From Nematostella vectensis (Eukaryota; Cnidaria; Anthozoa; Actiniaria; Edwardsiidae), in assembly GCF_932526225.1 (NCBI RefSeq), contig NC_064038.1:12151070-12215069 (forward strand): a DNA stretch of 64,000 bases, written 5' to 3'. How positions within the stretch are numbered: the first letter of the stretch is position 1; each line of letters opens with the position of its first letter. The position numbers and the translations under genes were made by a program. Shown piece after piece: positions 13,294 to 25,327 of the stretch. Below the pieces are notes generated by a model that saw nothing but the letters and a program-made list of their open reading frames with translations, had not been told where the DNA came from and made no database searches.

Positions 13294-14740
13294 CAGAATT
13301 TAAGTCTACATTAAAACACTATACATTCTATATAAAAGCATATCAGAAGATTACGCTAGTTTAGTATATATTGTATTTGCCAAGGTGAATAAATAATTTT
13401 TCTAGAAGAAATATTGCAAATATTAGCTAAAAAGTTTTAGAAACTTCCTCTTCTTTGCTTTTTCGGCTAATAGTCTATGAAATGTACCCTTTTCTGAAAG
13501 GTCCGAAACACTGACCCTCCTTGTAGAGAACCATAGACACACTATATCCCCATATGAAATTATTAGGGGGTTCACGGTACATTAAGCATGATATTTGTGT
13601 GCAAAAAAAAAAGAAAACCTATTTTTACCAACATTCCATGGACTAGGGGACCGGATTGGCACATTTGTATCAGCCCACTTTGTGAATGAATGAATAAAAT
13701 AAGCTCTAGAACTTGTTTTCAAAATTGTTTACTACTTTAGTTTATTATATTATTCTGGTTCAGTTTTTTAGAAAATTTTCATTTGTAAAATTATTATCTA
13801 TCTGTTTGTTACTCAGGTTGTGTTAATTTTTGCTGAGCTGCATTAATACAATTGCCTTACATAAATCCTGCCCTAGCATCATGCTTCTAAGCTGGTAGCT
13901 TTCTCGGAGTCTATCTTGTAAGTGAGATTCACCTGAAAAAGTTTGGAGAACAGCATTTAAGACAAAACCCCGAAGGGAGAGGGGGGCACTCTATAAAAGT
14001 AGAAGAGGATGATTGTCCTGTCTTTTAGGTTATGATAAAATTCTTCCAATTGCCATCCTATAAAGGGTGTTCAAAGACTCTTTCGATTCTGCTATTCCTT
14101 AGGGGGTCTCACTCTCATGCCAATGGATCATCCTATCCAATCACAAAAGGATTTTAAGACTAGATGACAGCAATCTTAAAAGTCAGTAAAGAAGAACGCA
14201 ATAAAAAGGAATACTGAAAATATGTGTGATTTTAGAGCAATGTTTAAAAAATTGATTCAACCACACCTGATTTACTATCCCTTAGGGGTAAGAATTGCTG
14301 TTGACCACACCCATAAGTGCTATCCATTGATATCCATTGATATTTTTTAAAATGGAACCTATAATAGAAAATGATTATATGAACTCTCTGCTGTTTTATC
14401 AGATTTAGGAGCTGATGGAGGTTGGAAGAACTATTATTAGGAAATTCTGTAACGAAAAACTATCACTATCAAGCTAAATGTTCTTCTACAAAAAAGTTCA
14501 AAATCTGTATTTTACTTTGATTTCACATTAAAAAATCATGAAAAAACGGATATGTGACACTATCATTTTTCCGAGTTTCAGTGTTGTAAGAAAACATCAA
14601 GGTGCCCCTTGATATTTGTATTTTTTAATTCACCAACAAAGGTCTATCACAAATCCTGCATTCTGATTGGCTGAGTTACTATTGGTCTATTAGTGATAGA
14701 TGGAGTAGCGAAATGCTTAGAAAAATGGGTACTGAGTACA
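13294..14740. other. Non-coding stretch between arrays
   Basis: AT-rich DNA without recognisable exon, transposon end or RNA gene. It separates the 76-bp satellite from the inverted-repeat-rich array that starts near 14,745. Confidence 0.5.
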
Positions 14741-14744
14741 TTGA

Positions 14745-17700
14745 GTACTATGGCAGTCCATGGTAGACAATAGCAAGTCATTGTACTCAATGGCAAGACA
14801 TGGCAGTCCATGGTATTCAATGGCAAGTTATGGCAATCCATGTTGGTGGACTACCATGACTTGTCATTGAGTACTATGGCAGTCCATGGTAGTCAATGGC
14901 ATGACATGGTTTTCTATGGCAAGTTGTGGCAGTCTTAGTGCCATGGACTGTCATGACTTGTCATTGACTATCCATGCATGCTTGGTGTAGCAATCTCCCT
15001 TTACTTTGGACCATATACAGTATCATCATGGTGCTACAACTTACATTAGTAATAAAGAACAGCTATATGTGATGGGAATCATGAAGTCATAACCCTAAGT
15101 TTGTAAATCTAGTTGGTGAATTCTAAAAAAAAAAGGCCTTAAAGCCAATGAAAGTTTCATTTATACCTCAAAAAGTGATGAGAGTTTTGGTCAATGTTTC
15201 ATTGGATGAATCACCACTTCTGCTTTTATGTTCAATTTATCATGGAGGCTAATTATTTTCTCATGATAGATGGTGAATGAGTAAATAAAACTTATAATTA
15301 TGTGTAGTACCCAACAAATGAACAGATTCAGCTTATTACCAAGGTGCTAAGTTGGCGAATTCAAATCAAAGAAAGTTTAAAAAAAAAAAAGATTGTCTTG
15401 GTAAATACTAAAATATTTTAAACAGAACTCAAATTGCTACTTATCTCTGGATGTGAAATCATTCTTTAAGTCATGACAGTCCCTGGTAGTGGACAGCCAT
15501 GACCTGCCATTGAGTAATATGGCAGTCCATAATGGCAAGTCATGGTAGTGTATGGCAAGTTGTGGCAGTCCAGAACAGTCGTTGTGCCATAGGCTGCCAT
15601 GACTTACCATGCTACCATGGATTGCCATGATTACCATGGACTCTAATAACTTGCCACCAACTACCATAACTTGCCATTGACAACCATGACTACCATGGAC
15701 TGTCGTCATTGACTATCCATGCATGCTTGGTGTAGCAATCGCCCTTTACTTTGGACCATATACAGTATCATCATGGTGCTACAACTTACATTAGTAATAC
15801 AGAACCGCTTATGTGACGGTAATCATGAAGTCATAACCCTAAGTTTGTCAATCTAGTTGGTGAATTTTTAAAAAAAATTAGCCCTCAAAGCTGATGAAAG
15901 TATCATTTATGCCTCAAAAAGTCATGAGAGTTTTGGCCAATGTTTCATTGGATGAATCACCACTTCTGCTTTTATGTTCAATTTATCATGGAGGCTAATT
16001 ATTTTCTCATGATAGATGGTGAATGAGTGAATAAAACTTATAATTATGTGTAGTACCCAAAAAATGAACAGATTCAGCTTATTACCAAGGTGCTAAGTTG
16101 GCGAATTTAAATCAAAGAAAGTTTAAAAAAAAAGATTGTCTTGGTAAATAAAGATTATAAACAGAACTCAAATTGCTACTTATCTCTGGATGTGATATCA
16201 TTCTGACTTTAAGTCATGACAGTCAATGGTAGTGGACTTCCATGACCTGCCATTGAGTAATATGGCAGTCCATGGTAGTCAATGGCAAGTCATGGTAGTG
16301 TATGGCAAGTTGTGGCAATCCGGAACAGTCTAAGTGCCATGGGCTGTCATGACTTACCATTGGCTACCATGGGCTCTAATAACTTGCCACTAACTACGAT
16401 AACTTGCCATTGACAACCTATGACTACCATGGACTGTCATGATTTGTCATTTACTATCCATGCATGCTTGGTGTAGCAATCGCCCTTTTCTTTGTGACTA
16501 TATATCATGGTGCTACAACTTACATTAGTGATACAGATCGGCTATATGTGATGGTAATCATCAAGTCATAACCCTAAGTTTGTCCATCTTGTTGGTGAAT
16601 TCTAAAAAAATTAGGCCTCAAGACTTCGAAAGTGTATAGTTTATACATTCAAAATTCATGAGAGTTTTGGTCAATGTTTTATTGGATGAATCACCACTTC
16701 TGCTTTTATCTTCAATTCATCATGGAGGCTAATTATTTTCTCATGACAGATGGTTAATGAGTAGGTAAAACTTATAAATATGTGTGGTACCCAAGAAATG
16801 AACAGAATCAGCTTATTACCAATGTGCTAAGTTGGCGAATTCAAATCAAAGAAAGTTTGAAAAGAAAACAAAATATCGTCTTGGTAAATACTAAAAGATT
16901 ATAAACAAAACTCAAATTGCTACTTATCTCTGGATGTGAAATCATTCTTTAAGTCATGACAGTCCCTGGTAGTGGACAGCCATGACCTGCCATTGAGTAA
17001 TATGGCAGTCCATGGTAGTCAATGGCAAGTCATGGTAGTGTATGGCAAGTTGTGGCAATCCGGAACAGTCTAAGTGCCATGGGCTGCCATGACTTACCAT
17101 GCTACCATGGATTGCCATGATTACCATGGACTCTAATAACTTGCAACTAACTACCATAACTTGCCATTGACAACCATGAACTGTCATGACTTGTCATTGA
17201 CTATCCATGCATGCTTGGTGTAGCAATTGCCCTTTACTTTGGACCATATACAGTATCATGGTGCTACAACTTACATTAGTAATACGGAACCGCTTATGTG
17301 ACGGTAATCATGAAGTCATAACCCTAAGTTTGTCAATCTAGTTAGTGAATTCTAAAAAAAAATTAGGCCTCAAAGCCGATGAAAGTATCATTTATTCCTC
17401 AAAAAGTCATGAGAGTTTTGGTCAATGTTTCATTGGATGAATCACCACTTCTGCTTTTATGTTCAATTTATCATGGAAGCTAATTATTTTCTCATGATAG
17501 ATGGTGAATGAGTAAATAAAACTTATAATTATGTGTAGTACCCCAAAAATGAACAGATTCAGCTTATTACCAAGGTGCTAAGTTGGCAAATTCAAATCAA
17601 ATAGAGATTAAAAAGAAAACAAATATTGTCTCTGCAAATACTAAAAGATTATAAACAGAACTCAAATGGCTACTTATCTCCAGATGTGAAATTGTTCTTT

Positions 17701-18995
17701 AAATCATGACAGTCCATGGTAGTTAATGGCAAGTTATGAATACTATGACAGCTCATGGCAGACAATGGCAAATCATGTTAGTCATGCAATGGAAAGTCAT
17801 GGTTGTATGGCAAGTTGTGGCAGTCCAGAACAGTCTTTGTGCCATGGGCTGCCATGACTTACCATTGGCTACCATGGATTGCCACGATTAACATGGACAC
17901 TAATAACTTGCCACTAACTACCATAACTTGACATTGACAACCATGACTACCATGGACTGGCATGACTTGTCATTGACTATCCATGCATGCTTGGTGTAGC
18001 AATTGCACTTTACTTTGTGACCATATATCATGGTGCTACAACTTACATTAGTTATAAGGAACCGCTATATGTGATGCTAATCATGAAATCATAACCATAA
18101 GTTTGTCCATCTTGTTGGTGAATTCTAAAAAAATTAGGCCTCAAGACTTCAAAAGTGTATAGTTTATACATTTTAAATTCACGAGAGTTTTGGTCAATGT
18201 TTTATTGGATGAATCACCGCTTCTGCTTTTATGTTCAATTTATCATGGAGGCTAATTATTTTCTCATGATAGATGGTGAATGAGTAAGTAAAACTTATAA
18301 TTATGTGTAGTACCCAACAAATGAACAGATTCAGCTTATTACCAAGGTGCTAAGTTGGCGAATTCAAATCAAAGAAAGTTTAAAAAGAAAACAAAAGATT
18401 GTAGTAGTGGACAACCATGACCTGCCATTGAGTACTATGGCAGTCCATGGTAGTCAATGGCAAGTCATGGTAGTGTATGGCAAGTTGTGGCAGTCCAGAA
18501 CAGTCTTAGTGCCATGGGCTGCCATGACTTACCATTGGCTACCATGGATTGCCATGATTAAAACTACCATAACTTGCCATTGACAACCATGACTACCATG
18601 GACTGGCATGACTTGTCATTGACTATCCATGCATGCTTGGTGTAGCAATCGCCCTTTTCTTTGTGACTATATATCATGGTGCTACAACTTACATTAGTGA
18701 TACGGAACCGCTATATGTGAGGGTAATCATGAAGTCATAACCCTAAGTTTGTCCATCTAGTTGGTGAATTTAAAAAAAAAATACTAAAAGATTATAAACA
18801 GAACTCAAATTGCTATTTATTTCCGGATGTCTATTGTATGCAATGGAAAGTAAGGCAGTCCATGGTAGTGGACTACCCTGACTTGCCATTGAGAACTATG
18901 GCAGTCCATAGTGTAGACAAATGGCAAGTCATGGTAGTCAATGGCAAGTCATGGTAGTCATGCAATGAAAAGTCATGACAGTCCATAATAGTGTG
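14745..18995. repeat. Higher-order array, ~745-bp units with hairpins
   Basis: The anchor ctatccatgcatgcttggtg occurs at about 14,968, 15,713, 16,454, 17,201, 17,977 and 18,623, giving unit lengths of 745, 741, 747, 776 and 646 bp. Each unit has a unique-looking ~480-bp part and a ~250-bp part made of degenerate 10-11-bp phrases such as catggcagtc and catggtagtc. Those phrases appear first in one orientation and then as their complement (gactaccatg, gactgccatg), so each unit could fold into a long imperfect hairpin. Open frames here encode only the translated minisatellite. Confidence 0.9.
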
Positions 18996-19137
18996 GCTTA
19001 ATTTATTATAACAAGAGAGACATTGGTTTGCGGACAAATACCCCAGAAATTTCCTATCCTTTTTATAGCTGAATTAGTGGGAAGGTATCCTTTATCAGTT
19101 GTTAATATTTAAGAAAGCTTACTTCTAATTATAAGTA

Positions 19138-19745
19138 CAGTCGAAGCTCTCTGAGCGACCGCTCTCGTAAGCGACCAGCTCCGATAACGACCATGATCAC
19201 AAATCACCGATTGAATTGTCACAAAAACTCTGTAATTCTTAGCTCTCGTAAGCGACCAACTTATCGGTGCGACCAGCTCCGTTAACGACCAAAATTTAAA
19301 ACCACCAACTGAGATTTTTTTTATTTTTAAGCTCTCGTAAGCGACCACATTAATTTTTTCTTTACAACATCAGTCAACACCTGATAAACATCATATCCAA
19401 TGCATGCTGAAATCACATATAAAGCGGAAATGTTGTGATGTTTCACAAAAGCTGCCTTTCCAGTAGGCAACCATTAAAGAATTTCATAATTACAATTTTC
19501 TAACTTTGATTTTAACCATGGGATTGACATTTCTTTGTCTCTAGAATATGTATAAATGCAAGGAAAATCAAGCAATAAACCAAAATATTACAGCGTTGTT
19601 ATCATCTGGATAATTTTTAGATTCCATTTTAATTAAGCTCTCTTAAGCGACCAACACCTATTGTTCAAGCTCTCGTAAAAGACCAGCTCCGTTAACGACC
19701 ACAATTCTCAGTTCCCAAGGTGGTTGCTTACGAGAACTTCAACTG
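19138..19745. mobile_element. MITE with TA target duplication, pogo/mariner-like ends
   Basis: The 608-bp element starts CAGTCGAAGCTCTC and ends with an imperfect inverse, GAACTTCAACTG. TA lies directly outside both ends (19,136-19,137 and 19,746-19,747), as expected for Tc1/mariner/pogo elements. The phrase ctctcgtaagcgacca is repeated several times near both ends as subterminal repeats. No transposase is encoded, so it is non-autonomous. Superfamily assignment rests on the TIR start and TA duplication. Confidence 0.75.
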
Positions 19746-19752
19746 TACTTAA

Positions 19753-20747
19753 CACATTGACCCCTCAACCGGCCTGTACCGGCTTTGGGAAGTACCCACA
19801 ACCCAAAAAATTCATAAATTCAAAATAAACACAACAAGATGAAGATACTCAGGCATCAGTCTAAGGGATAAATGGTCTTGCAGATATGCATCCAACCAAG
19901 GCGTTGGCATCTACTCTTAAGCCAAATAATAGCACAGGTTCTTTGACAAATCTCAAATCGAACAAGGAGAGAAAAGCAGAATCACCCCTCTCAATAAAAC
20001 GCTCAAAATACCACACAAGGGAGAGAGATCAGCAAACACAGCTCAAGACACAAATAGATACCTTTATTCTGATCCTCCAGGTACATTTCTTTGGCCTCAA
20101 AACACAATGTCCATTCCTTGAAGGATTGTACAACCACGAAAATATCTTTACGAATTGCAAAGCATTCTGGGAGATCCAGGGGAAAATTCACGAGGGGAGG
20201 GCCAGTCAACACTCCTCTCCCCAAAGTCAGATGTTTTTTTAGAAGTCTTTTCACCTCGAAGCCAAACAAATCAATTCCAGATAATAGAGACCCGCAGTGT
20301 AAACAATTTTGGAATCAATTTGGTTTCAGAAAAGACAGCATTTAGGAGAGCTGTGGTGATTCATTAGAAAATTATTTTCTCATCCGGGCAAAGCCAAACA
20401 AGAAAAAAATCATCATTAATCCACCTTTGCTTGCAAATATCCATAAGCAAAGCACTCAATTATGCCCCAAAAGACTTCATGATGTCCTGAGACACTCTCC
20501 TAATATGCTCATAGCTGTATTTTTGATGAAAAATACAAGCAACCATCAACTTGTGCTGGCTTCAGCACATCGACGAGGGATTAAAAGTGGGGACCGCAAA
20601 GCACTGTTGGAAAGCTTGGATATCGCTGACTAGGTGCAGCTGTGTTTGACTTTGACGGGCTGTATAAAACTCAGAATAGGGGGGGAGGTATCTGTTTTCA
20701 GTCTGTTTTTTGTAAATTCAGCTCCAAAAAAGCCAGGAGTCAATGGG
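19753..20747. mobile_element. MITE with TTAA target duplication
   Basis: The 995-bp element lies between two TTAA tetranucleotides (19,749-19,752 and 20,748-20,751). It has short inverted ends, CACATTGACCCCT on the left and the inverse of CCCATTGACTCCT on the right. TTAA duplications are characteristic of piggyBac and Kolobok elements. Overlapping short frames on both strands inside show no recognised domain. It begins only a few bases after the preceding TA-flanked MITE. Confidence 0.65.
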
Positions 20748-20834
20748 TTAAGTAATTACTTGCTGTATACTTGTGTGCTGGAAAAATGTCAACACAAGGA
20801 ATTTTCATTGCTCCGACAAAAAGCTAATATCAAA

Positions 20835-21307
20835 GGCGAACCAGAATAACAATCAGTCCCTCGTGATACTTCGGGAAAATAATAATTTGAAGTTGTGTCT
20901 TGACTGTTTCGTCAATAAAGCTAATTTAATTAATAAATTACGGGGTTTAGTCCCTCGAAAGAAAACTTCCCCTAACAAAGGGAGAGGAAGAGAGACAAAG
21001 GCAAGTAACTTAATTTCACCTAGCCCAGCTTCGAGCGAGTTCACCGCGAAAATAACAAAGCTTTCGGCAAAATTCCACCGGCAGCGGCTGCACAGACAAT
21101 TCTCACAACAAGCTATTTCTTCCTTTGTTGGGGGAAGTTTTCTCTCGAAGGACTAAACCCCTTTCTGCGCCACAATTCCCCTTAAAAACAACACAAAAAG
21201 CTAATATAGTAATTAAACTAGCTTTAAGAAGAACAGTCAAGACACAACTTCAAATTATATTATTTTCCCGAAGGATCACGAGGGACTCATTCTTATCCTG
21301 GTTCGCC
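20835..21307. mobile_element. MITE-like foldback element with long inverted arms
   Basis: The left arm (about 20,835-20,990) and right arm (about 21,121-21,307) are inverted copies sharing ggcgaaccag, gtccctcgtgat, aatttgaagttgtgtcttga and gtttagtcc. The right arm carries about 45 extra bases. The centre is unique sequence. No transposase or clear target duplication was found, so the superfamily is left open. Confidence 0.7.
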
Positions 21308-21809
21308 TGTGCTAATATTAATAAGTGAAGTCTTACGAGTCTTACTTTACTTACCTTCTTTCAAATTCCATTGTTTATCCTTCTTTCCATCGTTTGTACA
21401 TCTTTATATTATAGTGTGTCGATCTTTCTTGGTTTTCACGACGAAAAAAAGGCAAAACATTTGCCAAACCATCGTGTTGGCTGATGGCCGCGAGTTGCAA
21501 GAGCAAAACGCGCGAAAAATAGACGCAGGGTTCCCGTGAGTGAAAACACAAAAATAAAAAAAGTCAAATCATTGTAGGTTTTTACTGTAGCTGCCAGGGT
21601 TTTATTAAAAAAAATAGCAATCCCGCATAGCGCAAAAGTGTATTCATTTTTAATTATTTTACTGAAGAGACGTATTGCTAAATTAACCCAAATGATGTGC
21701 TGACAGGCAACCACGGTCAGAAATCAGAGAACTCTCGACCTCAACATGGTGATCTCTCTAACGCTAAATAAATATATCACATATGACATATCTTAAAAGA
21801 TATGCGCTA

Positions 21810-22141
21810 GCTCAACGTGGACCATGTAAACCATGTGTGCTTAGTTTTACCCGGTCCTCGTAAACCACGTAAGGCTTGTTTTTACCCGGACCTCGTAAAC
21901 CACGTACGGTTTGTTCTATCCGGTCCTCGTAAACCGAAGTGTGTATCATCACTGAAATTAAAACGCCTTTAAACACCATAAATCAGTCTATTTATATACT
22001 TTCAGTATATATAGTTTTGAATTACGTAGTAATAACCTATTTTACGTACATTTCTGACCGGTCCTCCTAAGCCGGTCTCAGGTCATGGTCCTCGTAAACC
22101 ACCATCGGTGCGTATGTGTGTGTGTGCGTGTGTGTGTGTGT
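21810..22141. repeat. Short minisatellite with ggtcctcgtaaacc motif and GT tract
   Basis: At 21,820-21,945 a ~40-bp unit containing ccggtcctcgtaaacc recurs about three to four times. The motif returns at about 22,062 and 22,088, followed by a GT/GC microsatellite at 22,113-22,141. The unit resembles part of the 76-bp satellite (ggtcctcgtaactacgg...tatcc). The tract lies about 90-400 bp upstream of the first host exon in the window. Confidence 0.6.
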
Positions 22142-22231
22142 GCTTCCCTCTGTCTGCTCCCCGGTTTGTTTTCTGTATTTTTATGTGCTTGTCTGTTTGT
22201 GTAACATGGTCCTTTTTATTTTTCTTCACAG

Positions 22232-22379
22232 TACTTCGATGGAAACTATGACAGTAATACAGTGGTATCGCACCGTTTGCTCCCGTCTGTACAAACTAGA
22301 TATATTCGAATCTACCCTGTTAAAGCCAGCCTTGATATGATTGGGGCTCTCCGTATCGACTTCTTCGGCTGCCCAATCG
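22232..22379 (+). CDS. Host exon: discoidin (F5/8 type C) domain, C-terminal part
   Basis: The exon follows a pyrimidine-rich acceptor (tttcttcacag) and ends at a GTAAGA donor. It begins in phase 0 and ends in phase 1 (49 codons plus one base). The peptide reads Y-F-D-G-N-Y-D-S-N-T-V-V at the start, then R-Y-I-R-I-Y-P-V, and ends A-L-R-I-D-F-F-G-C. These are the conserved last strands and closing cysteine of an F5/8 type C domain, which binds glycans, phospholipids or collagen in other proteins. The exons for the first half of this domain should lie upstream but were not found in 1-22,231, so the preceding intron either exceeds the window edge or lost them. No alternative frame gives a comparable match. 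Confidence 0.85.
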
Positions 22380-22406
22380 GTAAGACTCATTTAACTGTGC
22401 TTGGAT

Positions 22407-22765
22407 TATACACCTATTTTTTTAAAAAAACGTTGTCATTGCAAACGGCAAATGGCGATTGTCAAATGGCAGTTCTACGACCGAAAGGACCCATGGATCC
22501 CACAATATTTGTTGTAGATTCAGAAAAATATAAATAAAACTTACGACTGTCCATTTAATGTAATTATTATATTGTTCTGACATCGCTTGAGTTTTTTTAC
22601 GACTGTCCATTTAATGTAATTATTATATGGTTCTGACATCGCTTGAGTTTTTTTTTTTGAGTTTACAAATAATTACTACCCTAAACATCTTTCCGTCGCA
22701 GAACTGCCATTTCGCGATTGCCATTCGCTGTTCGCACTGACAACCTTTATTGAAATAGGTGTATA
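22407..22765. mobile_element. MITE with ~75-bp inverted ends, next to host exon
   Basis: Left end (tatacacctattt..., then ttgtcattgcaaac, aaatggcagttct) and right end (agaactgccattt..., ttgaaataggtgtata) are imperfect inverted copies over about 75 bp, with TA at both margins. Inside, 22,543-22,655 holds a 56-bp tandem duplication starting acgactgtccatttaatg. It encodes nothing. It starts only 28 bp after the exon donor site, within the intron. Confidence 0.65.
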
Positions 22766-23781
22766 CTCATAACAGCCATAACTAGCCGAACGACTAGCGA
22801 CCGACCGCTGAGTGTCTTACTGTTTCTTATTTCTTTCTTTGCGTTTTATCAATATGAAAATGATATAGATCTAGGCATTGATTAAACGCGAAGCTCAAAA
22901 CAGAATATTTGCTTATTTTCGCTGAATAATTTCCAAATTTTTTGCACAACCTTGCAAATGCGTATATACAATGTTTTTTTTGTGCATATTATGATAAAAA
23001 AGACACCTATTTTGATAATCCGTTTGATGACCCTTCACACAGGTTTAGCATTTTATGACATGATGGATTTATTTTTTCAACACAATCAATTGAGAACATA
23101 ATTTGCGCTCCCTGTGGTAAATTTTACAAATAGTAGATAACTCAATGGTAAGGTTTCTTTTCATTTATAAAGGATAATTTGCTTCAATGAATGTATGCAT
23201 AATTATCATTAACAAATTATTATTGTGCAAAATTATTTTTGGCGAAAATCGAGTTCGAACAAACAGAATCATTCGATAACATCGGCGATTTCGATCTGTT
23301 TCACTTTAAGAATCTAATCGACAATAAATTGCTGTGAAATAAAGATGATTTCAAGCACTTGCCATGTATTAACCTCTACATTATGTTTAATTGAGAGTCT
23401 AAAACTGAAATAATCAAAATTTTAAAAAAAATGACCATAAAATTTCTAGTAGCATGTGGCTCAATGGAGAATCCTTGCTTTTTAAAGGCAAATTTTACTG
23501 CAACAACAAAGGCGATATCATTGTAAAAGCAGGAGCAGAAGGCTATGCTACAATTATAAAATTCAGTAGAGAATATGATGATGACATTTATGTCTCCCAA
23601 GCGGGGAAAAAACTTTAATCATGACTTGACGGAAGACTGCCTCAAAGGCTTTGTGTCGACTTACACATCACGACTGCACCTGAGCCGTCACAAGAAAAGC
23701 AAATCCCCCACTGATGATTCCGCAGTATACCAACCACTTAAAAGACAACGACGGTCTAATGTGTCGTCATTACGCAGTTTA
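22766..23781. other. Intron stretch without recognised features
   Basis: AT-rich intronic DNA. Short frames on both strands show no domain or splice-supported exon. Confidence 0.5.
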
Positions 23782-24002
23782 AGCAACGGAAAGGAGAACG
23801 GCAACGGCAACGGGAAAACCGCGCGAGGACTGGGATGAGGAAGTAATGACGAGTGCAGTTGTAAACAAAGTAAGCAAGCACAAAACGGCAAAACGCGAGC
23901 TTTCTTGCTCCTTTATTCCCGACTGCTATCGCAATTTTTCGTTTTATTCATTTAAATTATATTTCTTCACTTAAACGAGCAAGAGAGAAACTTCCGCAGA
24001 GC

Positions 24003-24948
24003 CAAGCTGATGGAATCATAGCCGACGAGGAGTTTGTTTTGCTTTACGATTTAAACAAACCAGACAATCTTGTTCCCCCGTACGAAAACTAAAAAAATGT
24101 TTCACAAGGATCTTTTGGAGGAAGATGAGTGCTTATCTGAATTCAGGTTTCACAAGCGAGATATTCCTGCAATATCTGCAAAAGGATCTCCATTGGACAA
24201 CTGTTTCGGATTCATCGATGGAAATGTAGTGAGACCTATTTGCCGACCAAACCAGCACCAGGAGATTGTGTACAATGGCCTCAAACGAGTTCATAGTATA
24301 AAGTTCCAGTCCGTGGCTCCCGAGTGGCATGATAGGGAACATTTATGGACCAATAGGTAAGACATGCTAACCTAGCTTGTGTGCTACTTAATTCCCAACT
24401 TTTAAGAATTTATATAACCCAAAGTTGACCCATTATATTTTTATTGATTTCCCTGATGGCTGTCTATCCCGTTTCACCTGCAAAAGCAATATTATATCAA
24501 CCACAAATATATAACAACCACAAAAGTAATTATCAAATAAAAAGTGGTTGATTGCAAATACACTTGTAATTAGTATTACATTTGTAGGTGGCAGATCTAG
24601 CCCGATTTAGCCCCAAATGCCGATGTTATAAAGGATTTTCCGCAAAAGGTTAAATTATCAAATCTGTATTTTCTTATTTATTTTCTTTGGCACAGAGGGA
24701 AAACGACATGATGCTTTCATGCTGCGGGAGTCTGGCCTCCCCCACGATCTTGAGCTGCATGCATTCTCTAGCCTCCTGCACCACATCCACTATGCCTTTA
24801 TGGAGACCCAGCATATCCCCTCCGCATTCATCCACAAGGCCCCTCCGGCAATACAGTCCACCCCCTCACACCACAGATGGAAGAGTTTAATGAATCAAAT
24901 GGACATCCGTGGAGTAGCTCCTTGGGGACATTGTAAATTATTTTAAGT
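24003..24948 (+). pseudogene. Harbinger-type (DDE_Tnp_4) transposase pseudogene
   Basis: The N-terminal part near 24,003-24,175 shows L-L-Y-D-L-N-K and D-E-C-L-S-E-F-R-F, a motif typical of cnidarian Harbinger transposases, but needs a frame change. At about 24,200 comes C-F-G-F-I-D-G, containing the first catalytic Asp, followed by R-P-I-C-R-P and V-Y-N-G-L-K-R-V-H. A GT-AG intron (24,357-24,695) joins to G-K-R-H-D-A-F-M-L-R-E-S-G-L. After a further frameshift, Y-G-D-P-A-Y-P-L-R carries the second catalytic Asp at about 24,797. About 100 residues between the N-terminal motif and the FIDG block are missing, and the region after GDPAY is truncated. The element catalysed cut-and-paste transposition when intact; this copy cannot. 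Confidence 0.8.
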
Positions 24949-25327
24949 TTATTGATTAAATAAAATTTTAAGATTGTTCCGTCTTCAGTAAGAAAAGCTT
25001 ATATTGTCTTTGCTCTTCTTAGAAATGCCTTAAATTCACTCTATGGAAACACTACTTCTCAGTTTTTTTATCAAAAAAATATACTTAGATTAAAATACTT
25101 CTATGTCACCATAATCAAAATAAGCATCAGATAAAAGTTTTTTTAACATTTTAATGATATTTTTAATAACATTAATATAGCCATAAAAAAGCAAATATTT
25201 TGAATAAGGTTTATATTCAGATGCGAGAAAGCCTTGCACTGGAAGAACATCACAAATCTGTGTAAGCTAAGAAAGTAATAAATTACTTCACTATAAATAA
25301 TAAAGTTCAATAAATAATTTTCTGAAA

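Noticed and set aside
14647-18583. His/Met/Ser-rich frames in the hairpin array
   Set aside because: They translate the catggcagtc-type minisatellite in both orientations.
19886-20849. Overlapping frames inside the TTAA-flanked MITE
   Set aside because: Several short frames overlap on both strands without a domain, as expected for non-coding MITE sequence.
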